64,000 bases of DNA from Galeruca laticollis (taxonomy: Eukaryota > Arthropoda > Insecta > Coleoptera > Chrysomelidae), in assembly GCA_963921935.1 (NCBI GenBank), contig OY998178.1, positions 58,687,451-58,751,450 on the forward strand, read 5' to 3'. The position numbers were made by a program, and so were the translations under genes. Shown piece after piece: positions 44,877 through 54,244 of this stretch. The notes under the pieces were generated by a model. The model had not been told where the DNA came from. It was given only the letters and a program-made list of their open reading frames with translations, and did no database searches. Within the stretch, counting starts at the first letter, position 1. Every line of letters starts with the position of its first letter.

Positions 44877-45590
44877 GGTGTCCCGCATAAGAACCGACAC
44901 AGAGCAGAGGCGTATAGGGGAGTCCAAAATATGACGATTACCTCTATACAAAGTTGCACCTCTGAGGAGTTATAGGGCCTCAAAATAGGGCCCAAAATTT
45001 CGAAAAAAATTAATTTCTTTGCAACGCTTTAACTTAAAAGTACCAAATTTGGTACACTCTATTAGACGTTTGAGGGCATTAAGTAATGGTAAGTAGAAGG
45101 CGATCGAAACATCCGGGGGGGTTGATAGGGGTGACCTAACCTTAAAATTTCACAGAAGTTTTTTATATGTCGGTAGATTTGAAAAATTTCATTTTCATAC
45201 CATGGACAATTTAATTCTAATACTTTTTTCACTCCTGTAATCTTGCACAAAATTTTGTCATTTCCAAGGAAAAGTCGAATAACTATTAGACGTAATTTAC
45301 TCCATGCATATCATGAATTTATATCAGGTTTAACAAATTAATAATATTGTATAAAGAACATGAACATTTTAATTTAAAGAAATTGCTGAAAATGATCACC
45401 ATTTTCTCTTAGACACAAAATTATTCTTTGCCGAAAATTGAAGTCAACTCTGGCCAGTAGCTGATGATCATTTTTTTATTATATTGCATTTTTCTGGGAC
45501 TGGAAAAGAATAGACAGACTTCCTTAACGCCTTCCAAAGAAAGTAATCACATTTATTGAGGTCCGGTGAGCGGGGAGGCCAATTATTTAT
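44872..45590 (-). mobile_element. Mariner-type element, 3' part
   Basis: ACAGGGTGTCCCGCATAAG begins at 44873 directly after (TA)n and has the form of a mariner outer end. A minus-strand transposase C-terminus follows at 45400-45585. The other end was not located; beyond 45590 the similarity is lost. Confidence 0.65.
45405..45585 (-). pseudogene. Transposase C-terminal fragment
   Basis: On the minus strand from 45580 the frame reads NWPPRSPDLNKCDYFLWKAL, then RKSVYSFPVPEK, which is the third catalytic region of Tc1/mariner transposases, with further open sequence to a stop near 45415. The rest of the protein is missing or unreadable. A plus-strand frame across 45566-45883 is its antisense shadow. 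Confidence 0.78.
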
Positions 45591-46754
45591 TATTGGTTAT
45601 TCGACGTTTCCTTGAAAATGCCTTGAATGCCTACTTCTTTTTTCATCGACTCTATCGGAAAATACAAGAATTTTTGTGTAATGAATCGTTCCACACTTGT
45701 AATTTATCAGACGTTCGATTAACGCACAGGAGATTGGACAGCCAGTGCCAAGGCTATGATCATCATTTTGCCTTTCGTCATTACGTAATTAGACTCCTGA
45801 AGCGTCGCTATACTTTTGTGTTGCCATCTCCCGGTTTATGCGTTAAGAAATATGATCTGATTAAGCGGTATGTTAAAGCATAACATAATATAAAAAACAT
45901 TCAAAATTTAATGGAATAATCTTTTTCTTTCAGCAAAAAATTTAAAATTATTAAGGTGATACTCATAACTGAGACGGCGTGTTGAAGAGGGGAAATATTT
46001 TCATACTATAAACTGTCAAATTAAAAAAAGAAATCGACCTGTTTCAGGTATTTCTCATGAGTACATAATATCGCTAAAAATGCATAAATTGCATACATAT
46101 GGACTGTACTGTATAGTCTATATGTATATTGAATTTGGTCCTTAGATTCAGACACGAATCGCCTTAACCAAAATATTATATCTTTTGAGCGGCCTAATAC
46201 CTTTCATTCATATTTTGAGAGATTATGATACACCTAGTTTTTAAGGCACAGCCTAAATTTTGTATCCAACCATTAACAATTTCTACAGTTTAGCAAATTT
46301 GTTTGAACTTTAGAATGTCTAAAAGTAAAATATCTAATATTACTTAGAAAACACAAATGCAATTTTTATTATTTTGTGTGTATAATTTATTTAATTTTTA
46401 TTTAAAAATACTTCAAGTATTTTAATAGTTATTTTTATTCAGAAAAACATTAGGATGTTGCTTATCGGCACAATTTGAAATATGAAAAGTGAAGATTGCT
46501 GACTGGCAAAAAATATAAAAAAAAATTATTTTTCAAAGTTATGAAACATGTACGTTTACAAATTTTGCATTAAAAACAACAAACTTTTTTTTAATACCAT
46601 TCGAAATGTTTAAATATAAATCTGTAAAATTGAATGTTTCTCAATTAAATATATAGTGTATTGATCAAAGAGTTTCTAAAGTTTGGTAAAAAAATATGTC
46701 AAGTTGAACACAGAACTTCGTGTTTGACCTCACCTATGACATTATAAGTGTATG
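45591..46754. other. Unassigned AT-rich DNA
   Basis: I see no supported gene, repeat or terminus here. Confidence 0.45.
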
Positions 46755-48391
46755 TCTGAAAAATTTGGCAACTTTTTTATCGTTAATTTTAGGAAAAAAG
46801 TTATTCTTCATATTTTGCATGTCCAAAGACCCAAAATGCAACTAAAGATACTTAATTTTGTTAGTCGTATACGAGGTTATAAGCAGATATCCGATATTAT
46901 TCCTACTGCCCTGAATTTTTCACTATTATGCGAATTATCGTACCCCGTGAAAAGGTTAACGCATAATTTTCGTCAATTCTGTGAAAAAAATTAGTATAGA
47001 GTTATCTACTTATATTATTGAGCTGTCGAATTTAAATTGCTTATGATTCAAATATTTATTGCTACATTTAACAATTATTCACGAATTAATAATAACTCGA
47101 TACTGCCATAGTGGCAAAATAGAAAATATATTTTTTCTACAATCCTTTACAATTTTTTTTTCTATTATCGAATATTTAAGTGAAAATTTGATTTCCGCTA
47201 CTAGTGAAAGAAAATCTCATGTCATTAGAGATCAAAATTGACGTGGTTGTTGTCGCAGTATTCATTATTAAATTTTGAGTAATTGTTTAAATATAACAGT
47301 TGATAAATATTTGAATCATACTTAACTTAAATATGATGTATAGTTTTGTAATTTTTAGTTCAAAATAAAGAATCTGTTTCATAATTTCTTTCAATTTGTT
47401 ATAATGTCATAGTTGATGTCGTAGTGTTCATCTCGTCGAAACAATTTTTAAAGCTCGAGAACAGTTCTCCGGCATTAAAAAATGTTAATTTCGACACTCG
47501 TTGAGCAATATACTATTCGTCATTTTCTAATATGGCAATGTATTAATTTTTAACTTTGCACCTTCGTTTTATAGAGTACAAACAAGAGACCCAATTGGTT
47601 TATTACTCTATAAAAATTAACTTATTTTATTTAAAAACAGTAAATTTAAATAACCTACAAACATAAAATAACAAAATAGTTTGAAATGGAATCTAGATCT
47701 TTCATAATTTTCTAAATCACTTAATGGCGTTTGTTCTTTGCACGACAGATTTCCTATGTCTAACACACGGACTGTATAAGGAAGACCGAACTTGCTTAGA
47801 TAAATATGGAAGAGTTAAAACTTTCAGATCGGAGTACTAGACCTTCCATATATCAAAATATTGAATGTAATATATGGAGGATGTAAGTACTTCAAATTTA
47901 ATGAAATATGGCAACACTGTACGGATAACCTACGTACTGTAAACTTGATAATCTTAATATACTCGGAAGACATAAAAATAGCATTGAGGTCGGAAGATTC
48001 AATGTAATAAAAATGGTTAGAAATGTAGACACTAACGTTTATAATTTTAAACTTCGCGCCGCTTCTACTCTTTTACTTACTTCCCGGTGGCTGGCTGAAC
48101 GAGCCCATATTTGCTATCTGAGGCCATATTTGCTATCTGAGGCCACCAGCGGCAGTTTTTACAATGTCGTCGCTGAGGTTAACAGGTGTTTGTTTCTTAA
48201 TTTAATAAAATGTTCAAAAATCAAAGTTGTGTTTAAATATTGAAATTACGTGCCCAAGACTATAGAAATAAAATATGTTCCATTATTTTTTTATCGGATA
48301 AGAATACTAGAGTATGCAAAATGCGATATACTTCAGTCAGACTATATATATTCCTGCTCCTTCTACTGGAAGACTCAAGTATAGAGAGATT
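46755..48391 (+). mobile_element. Unclassified interspersed repeat, copy 2
   Basis: This is the inverted partner of 16308-17175. It contains about 520 bp (47125-47650) and a shorter block (48060-48240) absent from copy 1, so either copy 2 has insertions or copy 1 has deletions. The 76-codon frame at 48013-48243 overlaps that extra block and has no signature. Confidence 0.72.
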
Positions 48392-48419
48392 TATGTATGT
48401 ATGTATGTATATATGTATG

Positions 48420-48459
<40 letters not shown>
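48392..48459. repeat. (TATG)n and (TA)n microsatellite
   Basis: TATG/TGTA units grade into about 17 TA units, linking the repeat on the left to a mariner-type end on the right. Confidence 0.93.
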
Positions 48460-48462
<3 letters not shown>

Positions 48463-48689
48463 CATGTCTCCGGATTGAGTTTACAAAAGGAATTTTTTTA
48501 TTTTACAAAAAAAAATGCTAAAGGAATAAAAAAATTTTGCTTGATTTCAAATGACCAAATCTGTAATTAGGATTACAAAACTGCCAAACCTTTATTTTGA
48601 AGTACAAATTTTTAGATTTTTTTCAATCACTACATTAAAAAAAGAACTAGGCTAGAAACAATAATGTATTCTATAAATTCGCCACCCCA

Positions 48690-49250
48690 TTCAGGACACA
48701 ATGCGACTATAAGCTGTTGCAAATTTATTCAAGTGCCAAGGACGCAATAGTGTCTCATACGATTTTTTAATTATGGTTAGACAATTTTTCCACGTAGATA
48801 TTAGTTGCTTTAACCTCAATATTTCCAAATAATTGTGCTGATTTACAGTAGTCAAAAAAATATTGCCAAATTATTCCATGGTAAGAAACAGCACAACACA
48901 TGTTTACCTTAACAAAATATTGATGTTTTGATGTAATTCTGAAATGAGGACAACAATACCATTGCTAAAAAAACTGGCGTCATTGGAAAATACAATGCTT
49001 TTGTGAAGATTTCGGTTCTCCATTATTTCATCTCCCACCTACATGTAAAAGTAAAGACGCTATTCATTGTCTTCCGGTTCTAACATATGATTAAAAATAG
49101 GTTTATAAGGGTTTAATTTACGTTCCTTCAAAACTCTTCGATTATGGGATTTGCTCATATTCAGTTGAATCTCTTGGTCTCCATAATGAAAGTTTAGGAT
49201 TATCTTCCAATTAATCCAAAATTAAAACTGTAGAAGCATCATATTCATCA
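48690..49250 (-). pseudogene. Transposase remnant
   Basis: The minus strand around 49010-48960 reads NLHKSIVFSNDASFFSNG, the first-catalytic-Asp block of the family (usual form FSDE..F). Downstream frame-hopping reads TCVVLFLTMEYFGNIFLT and upstream MSKSHNRRVLKER-like sequence. Many stops and shifts are present. It matches the position expected for a transposase within the TIRs. Confidence 0.55.
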
Positions 49251-49439
49251 CATACTAGTTTTTTCTTTAAATTCAGAACAGAACCAGTTTTTGTTCATCA
49301 ACTTCTTTATAACCATATAGGAAACAGTTAATCCGCGAAATTTTTCATTAAATTCTTCCCCAATGCGACGATAGCTCTTAAATAGGTTATTAAATATATT
49401 TTTTCTGAAATCGTTAAGAAAGCTTGTCATGACAGAACT

Positions 49440-50120
49440 CAGGTTGGTCATGAAAGTGTCACTTTAAAGACTAGCCACTTTCATGATTTTTACAAGACTC
49501 CTGTCACTTTACAAGACTTATCAGTCATTTTTAGACTGCAATTGAATTAGAAATCGTCACTTATCTTATGAAACGTTTATTTAATATAATTAAAAACACT
49601 AACAATCAAATAAAACAAATATTGGTATGAAAATGAAAATTAATGTTAATGCTGCCGACACTAGTACTATGCACATTAGAAAAGTTTATTCCAGGTATAT
49701 AATTCAAAGCATTATTATTTCTGTTTTCTGTTGCGTTAGCTATGTTTGACAACACTACTTTTTCGTGGACATATATGTTAGGAATATTAACATTGTCAGC
49801 TACAGCAGTCTGATCAAAAGCACTTGTTGAAGGAATATCACTTGCGCTATTTTCCGTTAATGCATCTTATAAAGCACTTTATAACACAAATTGTGACACT
49901 TAAAAAATATTAACTTCTCATACGACTCCGATGTTGATATATTTTTTCAGTTTAAATCTATTTTTAGTTTTGAAAAACGATTTCAGAAAAAATATAATAC
50001 ATCACTGGTCATGAAAGTGTCTCTGCTTGACTCGGAGGCTTTAAAGAGATACTCGGATGCTACGCATCCCCATACTCTTCAATAAGCCTCCTCTTCTGCA
50101 AAGTTTCACTATCATGACTT
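49440..50120. mobile_element. Possible nested element with CATGAAAGTG repeats
   Basis: TGGTCATGAAAGTGTC occurs at 49445 and again at 50007 in direct orientation. Near the left copy TCATGAAAGTG is mirrored by CACTTTCATGA (49477-49487), and near the right copy by TTTCACTATCATGAC. The block interrupts the transposase remnant of the surrounding element. Confidence 0.45.
49606..49866 (-). pseudogene. Unrecognised 87-codon frame without ATG
   Basis: The minus strand is open from 49866 to a TGA at 49606: ENSASDIPSTSAFDQTAVAD, VVLSNIANATENRNNNALNY, then an ending in INFHFHTNICFI. It begins just after a TAA and has no start codon, so it is a last exon or a truncated frame of the nested element. The Ser/Asn-rich text ending in alternating Asn/Phe/His resembles C-termini of insect repeat-encoded proteins, but I cannot name a family. 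Confidence 0.35.
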
Positions 50121-50420
50121 GTAATGTAATATACTATTTTGTGATAGCGTCAACATTTTCACTAAACATTACAGAATGAAAGTTTGAAGTTATTTTTTAC
50201 AAATAAATTAATGTTTGACATTTTCAAGTAAAAACCTTCTACCACAAAAAATATAGAAGTAATGCGATGAAAAAAATGTTTGGAACATACATTATGTAGT
50301 TTTGAAATTCTAATTACAGATTTGGTCATTTGAAATCAAGCTAAAAATGTATTCCTTTAGCATTTTTTGTAAAATTAAAAATAAAAATAGTTTTCCTCTT
50401 GTAAACTCAATCCGGAAACA

Positions 50421-50769
50421 TTAAATTTTATGGAAATGCTGAAACATGTCGATTTTCGTTCAGTGGACACATTTTTACGATACAAACAAGGTTGGAAATA
50501 AAAAAAAATTATTAGAATTTCTTGAATTTCTAGAATTTTTGTCCAAATATTTTTTAGCTGTATAAAATAGGTGACATAATTTTTTAATGCATACATTGTT
50601 TCTTATATATAAATTTTGCTGGACTATTATTTACTTCTAAAAAATAATTAGATGTGTTTGGAGTTTGATTAGAATAGACAATTTAATTGAATTTGATTGT
50701 TGCCAAAATATGAATTAGCCCAATTCATTTTAAAATCAATTGTAAAAATTTCAAAATATTATAAATTAC
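50421..50769. other. Unassigned AT-rich DNA
   Basis: If the exon at 50770-51016 is real, this is the start of its downstream intron. Confidence 0.4.
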
Positions 50770-51016
50770 CTTTTTCGTGGAATATTTCCATAAGGAAATT
50801 ACTATCTAGTGCTTGGGATATCAGTGTTTGGATGTACACTTCAAAATTATCTTGATAGAGTTCAAATTGTTTCATACACTGCTCCTGATATTCAAAGTCT
50901 ACAATTGTCATTTCGTGTTTTAAAAACTCTACTATAGTTTCTAACTGACTCTGCGACCTGTATTTAATTGGTACGGCCATATACTCTTTTTTATTTTCAG
51001 GAGTCCAGGAAGTAAA
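50770..51016 (-). CDS. Candidate internal exon of a host gene
   Basis: On the minus strand TTTGTTTTCAG precedes an open 247-nt segment that ends AAAAAG followed by GTAATT, good acceptor and donor sites. The translation, FTSWTPENKKEYMAVPIKYR, then a charged helical stretch, then FEVYIQTLISQALDSNFL, looks like ordinary cellular protein: mixed composition, no stop, amphipathic helices. It has no resemblance to the transposable-element proteins around it. The large nested element at 51163-58041 would lie in its upstream intron. A DUF4211-type or other nuclear scaffold protein is a guess only. Confidence 0.5.
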
Positions 51017-51620
51017 CTGAAAACAAAGTTTTTAATTAATGAATCATCTTCATAATAGTTATGTAGATTTTAATAAAATATTACACAAGTCTAAGATCCG
51101 GACCTAAACCCACACCCCTCATGCTTTTTCCTGATGAAATATTTTTTTATTAAATAAAATATACAGGGTGTGTCTAGGAACTAATGAGAAAAAATTTGGG
51201 AGCGTATAGTATGAGCCAAAATAATGTTAGTACTTCATATAAACTTTTTCAATACAGGCCCTCGTTTTCGAATTATAGGCCTCCAAAGTTTGAATTTTGA
51301 ATTAGTTTTTTATTTTTTATTCTCGTACTGTTCATTTGATCTTTATAAAATTTTCATCCTATTTATAATGTATGTGTATGTTTATTTTGGCAAGGTAAAC
51401 AGATTTACAGTAGTACCTTGAAGCCAGCAATTCATAATGGTTAGTGATCAACAATTTTTTGCAGGAATAACAGGAAAATATCGAAAATGACTTCCTCACA
51501 CCTTAAGCTAACGAAAAGGTGTTATTGTTGGAATTTGATAAAATAACTCGTTTGGCTGATATTTACCATTTTATTAATTGCGATTTACGCATTCACCATT
51601 TGTATGACAATATCCTACTA

Positions 51621-52039
51621 ACTAATTAGGCGCAGTTCTCACTATACATAACTTCACCGTCACGTCGCCTCACCGGCAATGTCAATGAAAATATTCTTGC
51701 ATTGCAAGCAATGAACTTAATCACACTACTCCGTCATGTCTCCTTTATGTCACTTGCAATATTTTCCTTAACGTTGTGCAAGATTCGCCTACTGTAGTAG
51801 AAATGAATAACTCAGCAATAGTCGATAATAAAAATATTTTTTTTAAGTAGTTGGGTGGCTTTGGCATAGACCAATTAGCCAAATTTAATTTGTAATCCGT
51901 TTTTATGAACGAGTTAATAAACAAAGTTTTCTTGTAAACAATTATGTTAGTATGTTTAAACAAGGTTTTCTTGTAAACAATGAACATTTGCAGATATACG
52001 TTCTCTGTGTTAGAAAGTTACGTATGTTGTTAGTACTTG
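51621..52039. other. Unassigned insert
   Basis: Foreign to the surrounding mariner element. It contains a 14-base direct repeat (TTTTCTTGTAAACAAT at 51927 and 51966) and a GC-richer patch around 51660 with CACGTCGCCTCACCGGC. The 80-codon minus frame at 51745-51987 reads through the direct repeats and has no signature. Confidence 0.35.
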
Positions 52040-52789
52040 TGCATCTATTTCTTTTTTTTTGATTTTTTTCCTTTCCATTTTTTTCTTTTTTTTTCCTTTC
52101 TTCTTTCTAAATCTTTTTTTTTCTCTTTTTTTTTCCTCGACGCACTTACAAGATATTTCATCGTAAAATTGCTTACAATGTATTTATGTTAGTATCAGGT
52201 TTTACAGTTTCATTTTGCACCTTTTCGGGTGATTATAAATACAATATAAAATATTAATGTTGTTGTTGAATACAATTTGGTTTACACATATAGGTAGTTT
52301 TGCTTCAAGATCTATTAAATCCTCATAGAAAGTATTTAGATTTGCTTGTAATTGGGAGCATTCTAGTATTACATGGGTTAAATCACCAAGTTCGCAACAT
52401 ATGCAAGCTGGATTTTCAATTTCAATTATTCTCTGTTTATATAGCGGTGTCATAGCATGTCCTGATCTTATTCTATTTATAGTAACAATGAATTCTCTAT
52501 GTGATATCCCATAGAACCATCTCTTACGTGGAATCTTGATTTGGCAGCTTTTGTAGTTCTGTCCATGAGTGTTACTTTTATAAACTTTTTGCCATTCGAG
52601 TAGCAGACTGTTCCTATATTCACATTTGAGGTCGGAATGTGGTACGGATTTTATTGTTAATGGTTCTCCTGAAGAAATTGCCGATTTTGCTAACCTGTGA
52701 GCAATTTCATTTCCTTTTATACCCGAGTGACCCTTTGTCCAGACCACTATGGTATTTAATAAAAATATTGACAACTCATTCAATGGAAA
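52040..52789 (-). mobile_element. 5'-truncated LINE fragment (RNase H-bearing clade), minus strand
   Basis: It carries the RNase H end and Cys/His tail of an ORF2, then a 3' UTR and an A-rich tail (pyrimidine-rich on the plus strand, 52049-52135). It lies inside the mariner element. The 5' truncation near 52785 is typical of abortive reverse transcription. Confidence 0.8.
52202..52785 (-). pseudogene. LINE ORF2 C-terminus: RNase H tail and Cys/His motif
   Basis: The 193-codon minus-strand frame reads VVWTKGHSGIKGNEIAHRLAK, the last catalytic block of RNase H (with His where Asp is usual in GNE.AD). It then reads KCEYRNSLLLEWQ, PRKRWFYGISHREF and ACICCELGDLTHVILECSQL, a CX2C then HX4C motif like that of the LINE at 38370-42082. 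It ends at a stop at 52202. The endonuclease and RT are missing. It is the same clade as the 36772-42480 element but a different family. Confidence 0.87.
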
Positions 52790-52888
52790 TAGGTATGCGA
52801 AGAATGCTATTAGTTGCTTTGAATCAAAATTACAAACGCAAAGTTATTGAACCATTAAGAAAACGTCAATAATAGAAGTAATATAACA

Positions 52889-52889
52889 T

Positions 52890-52963
<74 letters not shown>
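52889..52963. repeat. (TAA)n microsatellite
   Basis: About 25 TAA units. By alignment with the other mariner copy it lies within mariner sequence and is a local expansion next to the LINE insertion site. Confidence 0.93.
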
Positions 52964-52965
<2 letters not shown>

Positions 52966-53137
52966 GAACTGTCAATACGTATAGCACGTCGCTCTTGATA
53001 TTTTGCTGCATTTTTGTGGTTTAAAGTGGTTTATGACTGTTAAAACATTTTAGAAGTGGTGACTGATTTGTGTACCTGCATATTGGATTATAATTTGATA
53101 TTTTACGTAAGTTTTTAATAAATTTGTAATGTAAACA

Positions 53138-54244
53138 ATGGTCAATAACAATTGTGAAACCTGTTCTGGTACGATAAGTCGAAGTAGGCCGGCCACTTTT
53201 TGCGAATTCTGCAAAAAGCAGTTTCATGTTGTATGTGTCTCCAAAACTGTTGATATACTAGACGTCCTAAATTATGTTCCTGGACTCTTGTGGAGATGCG
53301 AGGAATGTGCGAAAAGTTGTATTTCTATAAACAATACTGAAGTAACTAACTTGTTAGAATCAACAGTTAGCGACGAGCTTCGTTCAATTAGAGCTGAATT
53401 GTCCTCACTGAAATCTGATGTTTCTAAAGTTGCTAAAGAACCTGTGACTATTCCCCCAACGACTCGATATGCTGATGTTGTTAACAACAAAACTTTTCCT
53501 GCAGTGATAGTACAACCCAAGAACAAGGCACAGGAGATAAAACAAACGAAATCAGAGCTAATGCATAATATTAATCCAACTGATAACAGTATACATTTGA
53601 CTAAAGTTAAACATATTAAGGATGGTGGTATTCTTATTGCATGCAAATCTAAGGAGGAAAATGAGAAGATAATGAAACTGGTTCAAGAAACAATGTCTGA
53701 ATCTTATGCTGTAAAGGAGGTTGCTGGTATTAATCCCAGATTGTGCATTGTGGGTTTGTCAGAAAAATATACCAAAGAAATGCTTCAATACCAAATTAGG
53801 AATTGTAATCCTGAAATTTTTTCTAAAAATAGTGATTGTAAAATTGTGAAAATCTTTCCAACTAAGAAAAATGCTGCAATCTTTCAGGCTGTTATTCAGA
53901 TAGATAGAAATGTGTATGACATAATATTAAAAGCTGGTAACTTATTTGTAAGGTATGATAGCTGTAGAGTATATGATGCCTTGGAAGTATCGCATTGTTA
54001 CAACTGTAACGAATTTAATCATTCATCCAAATTGTGCAACAATTCTTTAAGCTGTCCTTTATGCGGTGGAAATCACAATGTAAAGTCCTGTAGATCCCAA
54101 TTACGAAACTGCACTAATTGCGATAAACTGTCAGGTGCTCAGAGATCTACTACTTCCTGTGATCATGCAGTGTGGGACAGAAGTGTTTGTACTGCATATA
54201 AAATTGCTTTAACTAAACTCAAGAAGGATTTGCTTGGAATATAG
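53138..54244 (+). CDS. LINE ORF1 with PHD-type zinc finger and C-terminal knuckles
   Basis: This is a complete 368-codon frame. Residues 5-62 form a Cys4-His-Cys3 finger (CETC, FCEFCKKQFHVVCV, WRCEECAK). A coiled segment follows near 75-110 (SDELRSIRAELSSLKSDV). A central RNA-binding-like domain holds LCIVGLSEKYTKEMLQYQI. C-terminal CYNCNEFNHSSKLC, CPLCGGNHNVKSC and CTNC motifs form knuckles. PHD-bearing ORF1 proteins are known in CR1-like elements, where the finger may mediate protein or chromatin contacts. The frame is intact. Confidence 0.85.
   Translation: MVNNNCETCSGTISRSRPATFCEFCKKQFHVVCVSKTVDILDVLNYVPGLLWRCEECAKSCISINNTEVTNLLESTVSDELRSIRAELSSLKSDVSKVAKEPVTIPPTTRYADVVNNKTFPAVIVQPKNKAQEIKQTKSELMHNINPTDNSIHLTKVKHIKDGGILIACKSKEENEKIMKLVQETMSESYAVKEVAGINPRLCIVGLSEKYTKEMLQYQIRNCNPEIFSKNSDCKIVKIFPTKKNAAIFQAVIQIDRNVYDIILKAGNLFVRYDSCRVYDALEVSHCYNCNEFNHSSKLCNNSLSCPLCGGNHNVKSCRSQLRNCTNCDKLSGAQRSTTSCDHAVWDRSVCTAYKIALTKLKKDLLGI

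Larger units (their letters stand above)
48460..50420 (-). mobile_element. Mariner-type element with about 130-bp TIRs
   Basis: TCCGGATTGAGTTTACAA at 48469 is mirrored at 50396-50415. The arms share AAAAAATGCTAAAGGAATA, GCTTGATTTCAAATGACC and AAATCTGTAATTAG. Minus-strand transposase remnants lie at 48690-49250. The stretch 49440-50120 looks like a separate nested insertion. Confidence 0.8.

Noticed and set aside
45566..45883. 105-codon plus-strand frame
   Set aside because: It overlaps the antisense of a transposase C-terminus and has no signature of its own.
52639..52872. 77-codon plus-strand frame spanning the LINE fragment and mariner sequence
   Set aside because: It crosses an element junction and is antisense to RNase H; not a gene.
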